Positions 1 to 9,798 of a DNA stretch of 64,000 nucleotides are shown piece after piece; within the stretch, counting starts at the first letter, position 1, and every line of letters starts with the position of its first letter. Source of the DNA: CAYWCV01 sp964629885. Its GTDB lineage: Bacteria > Bacteroidota > Rhodothermia > Balneolales > CAYWCV01. The position numbers and the translations under genes were made by a program. Location of the stretch: the NCBI GenBank assembly GCA_964629885.1, contig CAZVRJ010000007.1:17501-81500 (forward strand), in the 5' to 3' direction. Under the pieces are notes generated by a model that did not search any database, was not told where the DNA came from, and saw only the letters and a program-made list of their open reading frames with translations.

Positions 1-513
1 ACGGGCTGTTCCTAGTTCTTGGGCAATCTGCTCATGTGTGAGTTGCATAGAATTCGATCCAGTCAACTCCGATTTGCGCTCTAAGTACTGCAATATCCGA
101 TCGTCCATTTTCTTGAAGGCAACCGCATCTACTAAATCGAGCAGCTCTGCAAAACGCTTGTGGTAGACTTGAAACATGTACATCAGCAGTTCTGGATGCT
201 CCCTCATCGCCTTCTGCACCTCGTCGATCGACACAAACGAAACTTTGCATTCTTGGTCGGCCACCATACGAACACCCTGGGTTTCGTTGAACAATGCAGC
301 CATGAACGACATCACACAACCGTCGCCGGGCTGCAAGTAGTAAAGTACTAACTCCTTATCGGCGTCAGAACGAATCACCTTCACTCTTCCACTTTCGACA
401 ACGGGCACAGATTTAATAAAGCTATGCTCGCTGACTATCGTGTCCCCTTCTTCAAAAACTTTGCGGATACCCGTATTGATCAAATTTGACAGCAATTCTG
501 AGGAAGGATTCAT
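1..513 (-). CDS. Crp/Fnr-family transcriptional regulator (partial, C-terminus outside window)
   Basis: The minus strand from the ATG at 513 reads openly to the window edge (171 codons, no stop), so the gene is cut off, not broken. Residues of about 20-115 look like a cyclic-nucleotide-binding beta-roll, with a PGDG segment followed by regulator-type strands. A long helix follows (about 115-150), then the start of a helix-turn-helix with LTHEQIAQELGTAR near the edge, typical of Crp/Fnr proteins. I see no FNR-type cysteine cluster at the N-terminus. The ATG is 18 bases past the sprA stop, so the two are probably co-transcribed. GAGG lies about 12 bases upstream, one of the few Shine-Dalgarno-like sites here. 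The effector and targets cannot be told from sequence. The family call is firm. Confidence 0.85.
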   Translation of the reverse strand, partial: MNPSSELLSNLINTGIRKVFEEGDTIVSEHSFIKSVPVVESGRVKVIRSDADKELVLYYLQPGDGCVMSFMAALFNETQGVRMVADQECKVSFVSIDEVQKAMREHPELLMYMFQVYHKRFAELLDLVDAVAFKKMDDRILQYLERKSELTGSNSMQLTHEQIAQELGTAR

Positions 514-531
514 CTGGTTAACCTCAGAAGT

Positions 532-3500
532 TTAGTTTGAACGGATGTTCACAATTATGTTAAAACGGAAATCCTGGTCAAGACGCCTAAATGTGGCCGT
601 TGATTTAGGAATAACCTGCACATAACGGTACTCAAATCCAGCTTTCATAGTTGCCGAGAACTGATAGGCAATGTTTGCAGAGAAGTTGATTCGCGTGTCG
701 CCTGTTGGCTGGTCGAGGATGATTTCGTAGGCATCCACATTGAAATCTTCGACCTGACGCTGTAGTACGTTGGCTTCCAACTTCTGATCAAGGCGATTGT
801 CGTTGGTTTCGTCTTCAGAATACGACAAGTTAAACGCCATATCGATCGTATTTCTCAACGTAGTATTGAAGAATGGAACACGGAAACCCCTCTTTTGGAA
901 GTTCGAAGTGAACTTGACCGATTCCGACGTACGCTCAATGACCTGTGAGTTGTCAAGGTTTAAACTCACCAAATTGGACGTTTCGTACGACAAGGTCGTA
1001 GACACCCCGTTCTTCCAGGTCATACTCAGACCTACGAGCGGCGCAAACCGCTTCTCAATGTTGATCTGCTCTGGTTTGTACTCTGGAATCTGGGACAATA
1101 AGTTGTAGACGCCTACAACACCGCGCAGACTGTCGGCATTAGCCTGATAGAACCAACCCAGCGTGTAAGATCCGCGATAGGTGTGCATCAGGCTGATACG
1201 AGATGCAAAACGTGTTGCGAACGGAATCTTTGATTCAAGTCCACCCAGTGTGACATTCCAACCTGGCAGCGGGATTGGCGAAAGTCCACGTTTGCCGAAA
1301 ATCCGGTTGCCGCTGGTCAAGTAGGCATTTACGAAATCGTTTCGGAGAGTCGCAGGATTCAAAAGCGATCTACCGTCGCCGTTTTGATCGGAAATGATAC
1401 GGTCGGCAAGCTCACCCTCAGGGGTCGCGCGAATGTCGTCGAACGCCGTTTGAAGCTGTGCCTTGTACAGGTCAACGAAACCTGGTCCGAATATCCATAC
1501 GGAGGCGCCAACATTGCCGGAGATGTTGAATATGCTGTTTGTGCTCTGGTCTGGCTGAATCGTAGTGTTGATGGTCTGTTTCTCATCCCAAGCAGCTGAC
1601 CAATCCAAGTCAATCATCAAGTTTTTGAACGGATTGAGCTTAGTTTTGAGAATGATATCATCCTTGAAATTCTCAGAACCAGACAATGTAATGGCCTGAT
1701 TGCCTTGCTGTGTGTTAGCAATTAGCTGTGATGTTGGAATGCTACGATCGAAACCAAGGCGATAACCCACATGAGGCGAAAATTTCGAATCCAAGTCGTT
1801 TGCAAACGACTCCCAAATTTGCGAGCCGCCTCCATAACCACTTTGGTCGGAGCCAGTCGAATGCTTGTAGGAAATGTCGATCGATTCAAGGCTCAGCACA
1901 GCAAGCAATGATTTCCTACCAACTTGAGCAATTGACTTCTCGAAATTGGATGGAACCCTCGGCTCCCTGACTTTGGCACTGTCATTTTGAGCCCCTTCAA
2001 TCTGCTCCTTCAGCGACAGTCCTTGTTCCTGCACCTGCTCTTGCTCTTGCTTTTGCTCTTGCTCCTGTTTTTTCTCCTGCTCTTGCTCTTGCTTTTGCTC
2101 TTGCTCTTGCTCTTGCTCTTGCTCTTGCTTCTTCTTCTTGTCCGGTCGTGGTGGCAAGACTATTGAGGTATCCGTCTTGGCTTGCTTCTCCAAATCTTTC
2201 CATTCGGCCAAAGCCTTCTCGAACTCTTCTTGCTCCGCCTTTTCAGCAGCCCTCTTGGCATCTCGTTCTTCTCGTTCAAGCTTTCGTTGTTCCTCTCGCA
2301 GCTTCAACCGTTCTGTGCGCTGTTTTTGACGTTCCGTCTCAAAGTCAAGAACCGATTTTGTCATGTTGCTATAGAATCCAAACTTCTCGAACAGTGTTCT
2401 TGTCCTGAACGATGTCGTCTGATCAATCGAGAACGTGTTGCTAACCCTGGCACCCAAGCCGGAGCCCTCCGGCGAATTGGTCCAGGTAAACCCGCCACGG
2501 TAACTTGTCGTGGTGTTGATCCAATCAAGAGCTTTGTTCCGATTCAAATTCGGTCTGAAACTCGCTGAAAATTGCTCGTTGTAATTATTTCGCCTTGGCA
2601 TCGCATCTTTACTGAGCACATCTCTGATTACATCCATAGATGGACGTAAGTCAAAGCGCGTGGTGTCTTCAGGGTTTCGAATCTGACCGATGCGGTTAAA
2701 GCCTAGATCGGAGGTTGTGTTGATGGATATAGGGATAGATGGAGTCAGATTGTAATTCAAGCCAAATTTCGAATCATAGGTAAACGTGTGGGTCTGTTGA
2801 ATCGGAATGGTCTCGTTGTTCAATGCCCTACGCTGCCGTTCCTCATAGTTTCGTTTCAAGTTGGCAGATGCCGATATACTGCTTGGCATATATCCAATGC
2901 GTAATCCTGATAATGCATTAAATACAGGCACATTTTCTAAAAAGAAGAGTGGACGAGCCAATCGGACGTTTCGTACAGACAGATTGTAGTCAATACCTGT
3001 CGTATAATTCCAGTTGCTTACATAACTATTTTGCGGATCGCGGTTATTTCCAGTGTTGTAGACATAGCTGAGGCGTGTATTGTCGAGCAGTAACTGGGCT
3101 ATTGGATGCTTGGAATACTGTTTCGATATGCTACTTAGATTGAATGAGTATGCTTCGCTGTAGGTCTGACTCTCAAGTATTTTCTGATCGATTGTGCTGC
3201 GTTTTTCCTCGGCCGTAAGAGTGGGGTCGTTGGTAATGGCAGACTTGAAGTCATCGAGCCTTACGTCACCCTCATTCGGCAAATACCGTGGGGTAGATGT
3301 GCTTTGGCGTGCCGAGAGCAGCAGCGGAAAACTGAAACCCATGCGATCTGGTACGAACTTGTGCAGGTTGATGGTGGTGCTGAGATCATAGTCTAATCGT
3401 TCGGCATAGTCGCGCTCACCCAACCTGGAATCCAATGCGCCAAAGCCGTCGGTTGTTCGAAGAACATTTCCATTTACAGTAGCAAAATCTGCCAAGGTGA

Positions 3501-6500
3501 TAGATGAATTCCCCTTCGCAGCCCATCCCCCTTCATCAGTGAAACCTGAGACCCGGAGCTCATTCACCCAAACTTCAGCATCCAACGACGGAACACCTCT
3601 ACGTGAAATTAACACCCCATCCTCCTGCGCCAAATCGAGCGGATTCGATATTCCGATGCCAATTTCCGTGATTCGCTCGAGCGATGGATTGCCTCGTATC
3701 CCCACTATGGCGCCAGGAACAGCGTTCTGGATGAGTACACTATCATAGAACGTGGTGTTGAACGATGCCTGGCGAAGTCCACGAATCTGTTTGATCTGGT
3801 TGAATACACTCAGTTCAATATTGACACTGTTCTCAGAGTATTTCCAAATTTCGTTGGCGATAAGTTCCAATATTTCCGGATCCCTAGATTGGAGCAAATT
3901 CTCAGCAAAGATGTCGGAACGCGGATCTGACGGCGAGATCGGCTGACGATACTCGTAGTAGTCATTCTCGAGGTCGCGACCTAAACGTATAACCAACTCT
4001 ATGTCATTTCTGCGGTTATAACCTTCGCCGTGCACAAACATGCGAAGATTGGAGTAGTTGATGAGATTCAATCCTTCGGTGTAGTTCCTACGAATCATTC
4101 GGATGTCGCCCTGACGTAAATCGTTCACACTCAACACCAACGACTGCTCATTACCCTCGAGGTCACCCTGTTGAGTACGCACAATTGGACGCACCGTACC
4201 TTTAGGCACACGATATGGGATCGGTCTACGATTAGAGTTCTCCTCAGAGTTTATAGTCTGAACCTTGAAATCTGTGCGTGCAGATTGATTTCCAACCTCA
4301 TCAGCTTTACGCCACTGGCTTCCCACGAACTCAAATGTGGCAAACCTCATGGTGAGGGGCTCACGGTAGCCCGACATCCAAAAACGGATGTACGAAATCT
4401 GCTGAAAACTATTGATACTACCCACTTGGCGTTGAAACTCGCGAAGCGGAATCCTAACCTGATACCATTTGAGGCGATCATTAACACTGACGCTGTCGAC
4501 AATAAAACTCTTTCCGATGCTCAACGACGATGGATCGCCCGGGTTCCAGGGAATTTCGTACTGATAATAATTATCGTCTAGGTTAACCTGCCCTGGAACG
4601 ATCAAGCTCTCGCTGTCTGGTCGGTTCGTGTTTCCTACAGTCGTGTTGCTAGCGCGAGGCGTATTGCCTTCCATATAACCATTGTATCGGAGAAAGTATT
4701 CCTGCATCCTAGCATATCTGCCCCGGATTCGGTCGTCGGCATAATAGACGTAATCGTCGTTGGAAGGATCAGCCAAAAGTCGGTTCAGCTTTTCTGGCTG
4801 ATTGGCATACACCTGCGTCATGTGCTGGATGTAACTGGCAAATAACGTCTGCTCATTAAACGGCTGGTTCGGATTACTCGAAGCTCCATCCAAACCGATA
4901 TCCTCACGCTCTTGGTTCACGGTCGAGAACTCGCCGTCAAAACGGATGGAGGTACTGAGCACATACGATCTCCCATCCAAATCTGGTACGATCAAATTGG
5001 CATTGTCGGCGAGCCCGTCTTCTGTGTTAAGACGGAAGTTTGGGATAACATCCTCAGATATGGTACCAATGTCGATGTAGAGTTTTCCATTATAGTCGAG
5101 GGCATCTTGCGCAGTGGCAGTACCACCCGGCAGGATCGGCTGGACCCAAAACTCTAGGAATTCAATATTGTTGATGGTAAAATCCTGCTGGCCCGAGAAG
5201 ATAGTAGCAGTCATCCCACCCCACATTTTCTCCGGCTCTGTGGTTGTTAGCCGCTCAATATCTCTGTTGTAATTATATGGACCCCGATCGCGTGGATTGA
5301 AATAAACGTCGAGGGGAGTCAAAATTCGATCCTGGCTGAGAACATCTCGATCGAATATTTCGGTCACTTCGATTTGACGAACTTCATCGCCATCGCGAGG
5401 CAATCCCAGAATCTGTGTCACATTTTGCGGAATCATATACCACGTGAATTTGGCTCTGTGGTCTGCCCTGCGTTGACGCTCAATTTGCGACAAATTGTTT
5501 AACGATGGGGCGTCCATATTGTCTAAGCCCGGAATGTTAACAGGGGCCGACGATAGATTCCATCGCGCCTGATTGAGCATGCTTACGTTTGTTTTAGCCC
5601 CCTCAAAATCGTCGATGAACGAAAGCCCGCGCTCCTCATCAGCAAACAAATTACCGAGTCGACGCTCACGCTGCACAGCCACTGTCTCCCCTAATCCTGG
5701 AGTAAGCATAGCCCATTCACCGCTGAAGTTCATACTTGAGGGCGCTTTAGTCTGCAACAAAGGAATTCTATCGATCGCCCTTGTCAACCATGGAGCATCA
5801 AACTCAGCCTTGGCATCGAATCCAAAAACAGAGTTGTTGATGGGCTCTTCGCCAATTCGAATTTTATCGGTGATCGGCCTTTCACGTAACCTGAACCACG
5901 TGCCACCTACTTTGATGTTGTTTGTGATATCGTACTGAGCACGTACACCAGCAAATGTCTTCTTTTGGATGGTCACAAGATCGTTGCTCTCATATTCGAT
6001 GGAGACTTCCTGACCAGACGACAGATAAGAGCGGTTAGTGATGGTTACACTCCCGAAGGCATAGTCAACCTGATAGTCGATGCCCTCCGATAGGGTTCGG
6101 CCTCCGACTGTAACCCTCACCGATCCCTCAACTAAACCAAATGATCCTAACTGATAACTATCGCGAGCCCCACCTTGAACCGTACCCTCAATGGAGTAAA
6201 AATTATTCTTGGGCGATTGCCTTGCATTCTCCTGCTGCTGTCGGTATAAATCAGCAAAGACCAAGCGCTCGATGACCTGTTCTTTGTCAGCTCCGTTGTA
6301 GCTGTTTTGAAGAATAGTCCGAACTCGTTCACCAAATGGCTGCAAATAAGGGAAGCGAATTACTCCGTTTATCGGATCAAGCGTCCCAGTTGAAAAGTCG
6401 GCTGTATTGTCTGGACCAAGCTCGCCATTTGGACCAACACGGTCGAGTCCTAGCAACTGCAGCATCGGTGTTGGAACGGATGGCAAATTAGTAGTTGGAT

Positions 6501-8097
6501 TGTTGCCGCCTGTGTACAGAAGATCCATCTTGAAACCTTCTAACGTCAGATTATTCTGATCTAAGGAATATGTATTCCGAAGCGTGAGATTCCAAGTGCG
6601 GTCTGTACTGATAACCTGAGGTTGACGAATCATTTTGAGGATCAGTCGTCCACCTGCCTGATCAAGATCACCGATAATGGCACGCTGGCCCGTTGATGGA
6701 TCTGTGTACTCGAAGGATACAGCGAGTACTTGCCTGTCCTGAAGAGCAGATCTCAAACTGATTATTCCCAACGTCTGATCGAGCTGGTAATCGATGCCCT
6801 GTGTGAGCTGGCGAAACGGGCCAATAAAAATGTCGTTTGAATTGATGCCAAGTTGACCAGCTATGGCTTCCTTGTCAGAATTGTTGCCTTGACGTAGAGG
6901 ATTTAATAACGCATCGTTGATCACATCCCTCTGAATCGATGGGGGGCCACCATTACGGTCAACACCTAAATCAACCAAGGCAATTGCCTCGCGCAAAGAT
7001 GATTCAGTTACGCTGACACTCGAAACCCAAACATTGATCCTTGAAAAATTATACAGCTGTTGGCGCAGTGTGGGATTGGCCAACGCCTGTTCGTAGTTGT
7101 TAAACGAGTAAAAGTCGATAAGAAAGTGCCTGCGATCTTCATAATCTGCTGGCTTTTTCTGGAATTTAGCTTCGGTTGAACCGCCTTTAATCGTCTGGGA
7201 GTTTCCCTTGCCCTCATTCTGCGATATGACCGATGTCACGCTAAGCGCACCAAGTTGAAACTCCGTCTTAATACCAAAGAGCGCTGATCCACCTCGGATC
7301 AGGGTATTACCAGTCTCCATTGTGACGTTACCCATTTCGATGGTCCGGATGATCTCGTCGTCATAACCTTCGTACACCAGCTTAAGCCTGTTCTCGAAGT
7401 CGAACATACGTTCACTGTCCCAATCTGTCCCAATCTTCAACTTATCTCCGATGGTACCCTGAATATTCAACTTCAGATTTTGGGTAAACAATGGGTCCAC
7501 CCTCCTTCGCTCGGTCTCTGTAAGGCTGGGGTTGTCCGTTTCCTGGATGGATGCACCCAACGTCATATTGGCCGTGCCTCGAACTTGAAGGTTTAATTCG
7601 TTCTTCCCGAAAATGGTCGTGAAGGCCGACCGTTCGCCACCTGGAATATTGATCCTGAAATCCAACAGTCCACGTTGCTCCTCTCGCCGAAGATTCGCTT
7701 CTTGGATTAACTTGGACCAATTCCGATTCAGTGTATTCTGCTTCGACAGATACGTGTAATTCGCAAAGTCGTATCGAATCGGGTAAAATACGTCTAGCCC
7801 CTTTACGCTTCTGAGCACCGTGTAGCGCAACGAGAGAGAGTCGAGCGTGCTTACGGTTCTATCGTCTTGCAAGTGGATAGCCGTCAACCTGCTTTGTCTT
7901 CTCGGAAAGGGCGAAAACAACGAATGACGCCTGGCCGGAAAGTAGTTCTTCAGCTCAGGATCGCGCACAAATACAGAGTCCTCGTCAACTTTGGTTTCGG
8001 CACTCCTCACCTGAGATGCTCCGACCTCAGGAAACAACAAAAGCATCAGGACAAATCCCAATGCTACGTAAACAGTTATGTATCTATCAGACTGCAC
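532..8097 (-). CDS. sprA: SprA/Sov-type outer-membrane translocon of the type IX secretion (gliding) system
   Basis: The 2521-residue protein has an N-terminal signal peptide (hydrophobic residues about 8-22, cleavage near 27) and a body rich in beta-strand, Tyr/Asn/Arg-dense segments with recurring GTIGDKLKIGTDWD- and GVDYQVDY-like motifs. Size and pattern match SprA, which in Flavobacterium forms a very large outer-membrane barrel through which type IX substrates leave the periplasm. Residues about 1905-1985 are a charged Lys/Glu/Arg coiled-coil stretch, followed at about 1990-2026 by a near-perfect Gln-Glu repeat encoded by a CAAGAG hexamer array. This insertion is odd for the family. The C-terminus is Phe/Tyr rich as expected for a barrel. 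The gene is first in a leftward unit with the Crp-like regulator. The family call is strong; activity as a secretion pore in this organism is inferred. Confidence 0.9.
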   Translation of the reverse strand: MQSDRYITVYVALGFVLMLLLFPEVGASQVRSAETKVDEDSVFVRDPELKNYFPARRHSLFSPFPRRQSRLTAIHLQDDRTVSTLDSLSLRYTVLRSVKGLDVFYPIRYDFANYTYLSKQNTLNRNWSKLIQEANLRREEQRGLLDFRINIPGGERSAFTTIFGKNELNLQVRGTANMTLGASIQETDNPSLTETERRRVDPLFTQNLKLNIQGTIGDKLKIGTDWDSERMFDFENRLKLVYEGYDDEIIRTIEMGNVTMETGNTLIRGGSALFGIKTEFQLGALSVTSVISQNEGKGNSQTIKGGSTEAKFQKKPADYEDRRHFLIDFYSFNNYEQALANPTLRQQLYNFSRINVWVSSVSVTESSLREAIALVDLGVDRNGGPPSIQRDVINDALLNPLRQGNNSDKEAIAGQLGINSNDIFIGPFRQLTQGIDYQLDQTLGIISLRSALQDRQVLAVSFEYTDPSTGQRAIIGDLDQAGGRLILKMIRQPQVISTDRTWNLTLRNTYSLDQNNLTLEGFKMDLLYTGGNNPTTNLPSVPTPMLQLLGLDRVGPNGELGPDNTADFSTGTLDPINGVIRFPYLQPFGERVRTILQNSYNGADKEQVIERLVFADLYRQQQENARQSPKNNFYSIEGTVQGGARDSYQLGSFGLVEGSVRVTVGGRTLSEGIDYQVDYAFGSVTITNRSYLSSGQEVSIEYESNDLVTIQKKTFAGVRAQYDITNNIKVGGTWFRLRERPITDKIRIGEEPINNSVFGFDAKAEFDAPWLTRAIDRIPLLQTKAPSSMNFSGEWAMLTPGLGETVAVQRERRLGNLFADEERGLSFIDDFEGAKTNVSMLNQARWNLSSAPVNIPGLDNMDAPSLNNLSQIERQRRADHRAKFTWYMIPQNVTQILGLPRDGDEVRQIEVTEIFDRDVLSQDRILTPLDVYFNPRDRGPYNYNRDIERLTTTEPEKMWGGMTATIFSGQQDFTINNIEFLEFWVQPILPGGTATAQDALDYNGKLYIDIGTISEDVIPNFRLNTEDGLADNANLIVPDLDGRSYVLSTSIRFDGEFSTVNQEREDIGLDGASSNPNQPFNEQTLFASYIQHMTQVYANQPEKLNRLLADPSNDDYVYYADDRIRGRYARMQEYFLRYNGYMEGNTPRASNTTVGNTNRPDSESLIVPGQVNLDDNYYQYEIPWNPGDPSSLSIGKSFIVDSVSVNDRLKWYQVRIPLREFQRQVGSINSFQQISYIRFWMSGYREPLTMRFATFEFVGSQWRKADEVGNQSARTDFKVQTINSEENSNRRPIPYRVPKGTVRPIVRTQQGDLEGNEQSLVLSVNDLRQGDIRMIRRNYTEGLNLINYSNLRMFVHGEGYNRRNDIELVIRLGRDLENDYYEYRQPISPSDPRSDIFAENLLQSRDPEILELIANEIWKYSENSVNIELSVFNQIKQIRGLRQASFNTTFYDSVLIQNAVPGAIVGIRGNPSLERITEIGIGISNPLDLAQEDGVLISRRGVPSLDAEVWVNELRVSGFTDEGGWAAKGNSSITLADFATVNGNVLRTTDGFGALDSRLGERDYAERLDYDLSTTINLHKFVPDRMGFSFPLLLSARQSTSTPRYLPNEGDVRLDDFKSAITNDPTLTAEEKRSTIDQKILESQTYSEAYSFNLSSISKQYSKHPIAQLLLDNTRLSYVYNTGNNRDPQNSYVSNWNYTTGIDYNLSVRNVRLARPLFFLENVPVFNALSGLRIGYMPSSISASANLKRNYEERQRRALNNETIPIQQTHTFTYDSKFGLNYNLTPSIPISINTTSDLGFNRIGQIRNPEDTTRFDLRPSMDVIRDVLSKDAMPRRNNYNEQFSASFRPNLNRNKALDWINTTTSYRGGFTWTNSPEGSGLGARVSNTFSIDQTTSFRTRTLFEKFGFYSNMTKSVLDFETERQKQRTERLKLREEQRKLEREERDAKRAAEKAEQEEFEKALAEWKDLEKQAKTDTSIVLPPRPDKKKKQEQEQEQEQEQKQEQEQEKKQEQEQKQEQEQVQEQGLSLKEQIEGAQNDSAKVREPRVPSNFEKSIAQVGRKSLLAVLSLESIDISYKHSTGSDQSGYGGGSQIWESFANDLDSKFSPHVGYRLGFDRSIPTSQLIANTQQGNQAITLSGSENFKDDIILKTKLNPFKNLMIDLDWSAAWDEKQTINTTIQPDQSTNSIFNISGNVGASVWIFGPGFVDLYKAQLQTAFDDIRATPEGELADRIISDQNGDGRSLLNPATLRNDFVNAYLTSGNRIFGKRGLSPIPLPGWNVTLGGLESKIPFATRFASRISLMHTYRGSYTLGWFYQANADSLRGVVGVYNLLSQIPEYKPEQINIEKRFAPLVGLSMTWKNGVSTTLSYETSNLVSLNLDNSQVIERTSESVKFTSNFQKRGFRVPFFNTTLRNTIDMAFNLSYSEDETNDNRLDQKLEANVLQRQVEDFNVDAYEIILDQPTGDTRINFSANIAYQFSATMKAGFEYRYVQVIPKSTATFRRLDQDFRFNIIVNIRSN
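2022..2130. repeat. Hexamer tandem repeat inside sprA (Gln-Glu tract)
   Basis: On the plus strand the unit TTGCTC (with TTTTGC and TCCTGC variants) repeats about 17 times. In the sprA frame this reads CAA GAG, giving alternating Gln-Glu with a few Lys-Lys interruptions. The unit is a multiple of three, so copy changes alter protein length without shifting frame. A related array lies upstream of the gene at 28976-30445. Confidence 0.9.
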
Positions 8098-8346
8098 TAA
8101 ATAAAACGTTCTTTTGCCTTGCTTAGAATATTTGAATCTTTTGCTTGGTAATCGTTGTAGCAGTGATCAATAGGCCGATACCTGTTTATTTAGTGTGTGC
8201 CCTAATATACGGGATAATCGTTTGTTTCAAGCAAAATCCACAGCCTTGAGCAACACTTAGGATGTGAGGAATAACGTACAGGATGCATTTTATTATCTTG
8301 CGAGAGTAATTTTTGTCGAACTTAGCACTCAGCCAAAGCAATTTGC
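8098..8346. other. Divergent intergenic region between sprA and the Lpt-type permease
   Basis: This 249-base gap must carry promoters for both directions. On the minus strand TATATT (8204-8209) lies 15 bases downstream of TTGAAA (8225-8230), a weak core-promoter candidate for sprA with a short spacer. On the plus strand no convincing promoter stands out. No small gene or RNA fold is evident. Confidence 0.4.
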
Positions 8347-9798
8347 ATGAAAATCCTCCCGGCAGCCATACAACGAGATATCCTAAAAAGGTTCGCCGGA
8401 CCCTTTTTGTTCTGTTTTTTTGTGATCGTGGCGCTGTTGGTCATGCAGTTTTTGATCCTGTTCACCGACCGGTTGGTTGGTAAAGACCTTCCGATGATCA
8501 CCATTTTGGAACTGATATTCAGCAACCTAGCATCACTCATTGTGTTAGCAGTGCCCATGTCTGTTTTGGCGGCAACATTGCTAGTGTACGGTAAAGTGTC
8601 TGAACTCAATGAGTACACTTCGCTTCGGGCTGCTGGTGTACACCCATGGCATCTGTTACAACCAGTATTCATGATTGCAGTATCCTTGTTCTTGGGGATG
8701 ATCTATTTTTCAAATGTAATCCTACCTCAGGCAAATCTTGAAGCCAAGCGGCTGTGGACCGACATTCGCCTATTACGTCCAGCTTTCGATGTACAGCCTG
8801 GCGTATTTTACGAGGGTATCGACGGCTATACATTCCTTGCTAGGCAAGTCGACAACTCAACCGACACCTTATATAACATCACTCTGTACCGTGATCAAGG
8901 TAGTGCTGGTCGTGCCGTTTTCAGGGCGAATAAGGGTCACCTATCAAGTGAGCCGCATCGACAGACGCTCCATTTGCAGCTCTACGAGGGAAATGTGACT
9001 CGGTGGATCCCCCAAACTAATCAGAACAGACTTTTAGAGCAGTCTTCCTTTGGGACGTACAGCATCCGGTTTGATATTTCCAATTTGAATCCGTCGAGAA
9101 CGAACCCCGACGATGTCAAGAACGACAGATCTATGAACATTGCAGAGCTTCGACAAGTAATTGACTCCGTACGTGCCGAAGTGAGCAGCCAAAGAAATAT
9201 CTTCGATCGCAAGGAAAATTTTATCGTGAGTAGGATTGTAGATTACACCCCACCGTCAGATACCGTTTGGAGCTCAACATACCTATCTCCTGTTGCACAG
9301 CTGCCCGATTTCATGGTAGAAAACATGAGTAACTCAGGCATTGCCTTTTTGCAGACGGATGCAATTCTCGCTATCGACCGCATAACGATGATGCGAAATA
9401 CAATAGAAAGCCTCAGGTCATCGAGACTTGATTTCGAGAACCTGGCGTTGAATCTTCGCTGGCGACATGAACGCATAGCCGAATTCCAAGTCGAGATCTA
9501 TAAAAAGTACGCCGTTCCGTTTGTGACCATCATCTTTTTCTTCTGCGGCGCCACTATTGGGCTGCTCTCAAAAAGAGGAAACCTTGGATTTGCGGCTATT
9601 GTAAGCGCCATCCTCTCTACGGTATACTGGATAAGCATCATTCAAGGAGAAAAATGGGCCGACCGATTATTTGTATCGCCACTAGTAGGAATGTGGGGCG
9701 GCAACATATTACTTGGTACTCTCGCACTAATTCTGCTCCTGAAACTCATCAGGGAACGCCTGTTTTCTAACTCCATCAAGCATCTGTCCACCTCATGA
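8347..9798 (+). CDS. LptF/LptG-family permease (first of a pair)
   Basis: This is an inner-membrane subunit of the lipopolysaccharide export ABC transporter, which pulls LPS from the inner membrane and feeds it to the periplasmic bridge. Hydrophobic helices lie at about residues 15-40, 55-85 and 98-120, with the motif ELNEYTSLRAAGV after helix 2 that is typical of the YjgP/YjgQ family (coupling to the ATPase LptB). A long periplasmic domain (about 130-375) is followed by three C-terminal helices. At 483 residues it is roughly 100 longer than most LptF, the surplus being in the periplasmic domain. The stop overlaps the next gene by four bases (ATGA), so the two are translationally coupled. LptB is not in the window. 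LptF and LptG identities are not separable by eye. Confidence 0.87.
   Translation: MKILPAAIQRDILKRFAGPFLFCFFVIVALLVMQFLILFTDRLVGKDLPMITILELIFSNLASLIVLAVPMSVLAATLLVYGKVSELNEYTSLRAAGVHPWHLLQPVFMIAVSLFLGMIYFSNVILPQANLEAKRLWTDIRLLRPAFDVQPGVFYEGIDGYTFLARQVDNSTDTLYNITLYRDQGSAGRAVFRANKGHLSSEPHRQTLHLQLYEGNVTRWIPQTNQNRLLEQSSFGTYSIRFDISNLNPSRTNPDDVKNDRSMNIAELRQVIDSVRAEVSSQRNIFDRKENFIVSRIVDYTPPSDTVWSSTYLSPVAQLPDFMVENMSNSGIAFLQTDAILAIDRITMMRNTIESLRSSRLDFENLALNLRWRHERIAEFQVEIYKKYAVPFVTIIFFFCGATIGLLSKRGNLGFAAIVSAILSTVYWISIIQGEKWADRLFVSPLVGMWGGNILLGTLALILLLKLIRERLFSNSIKHLSTS

Noticed and set aside
1997..2203. Open frame of alternating Ala-Arg (ARARARAKA pattern) opposite frame choice in the sprA repeat
   Set aside because: It is the CAAGAG hexamer array read in another frame; sprA in the main frame is long and convincing.
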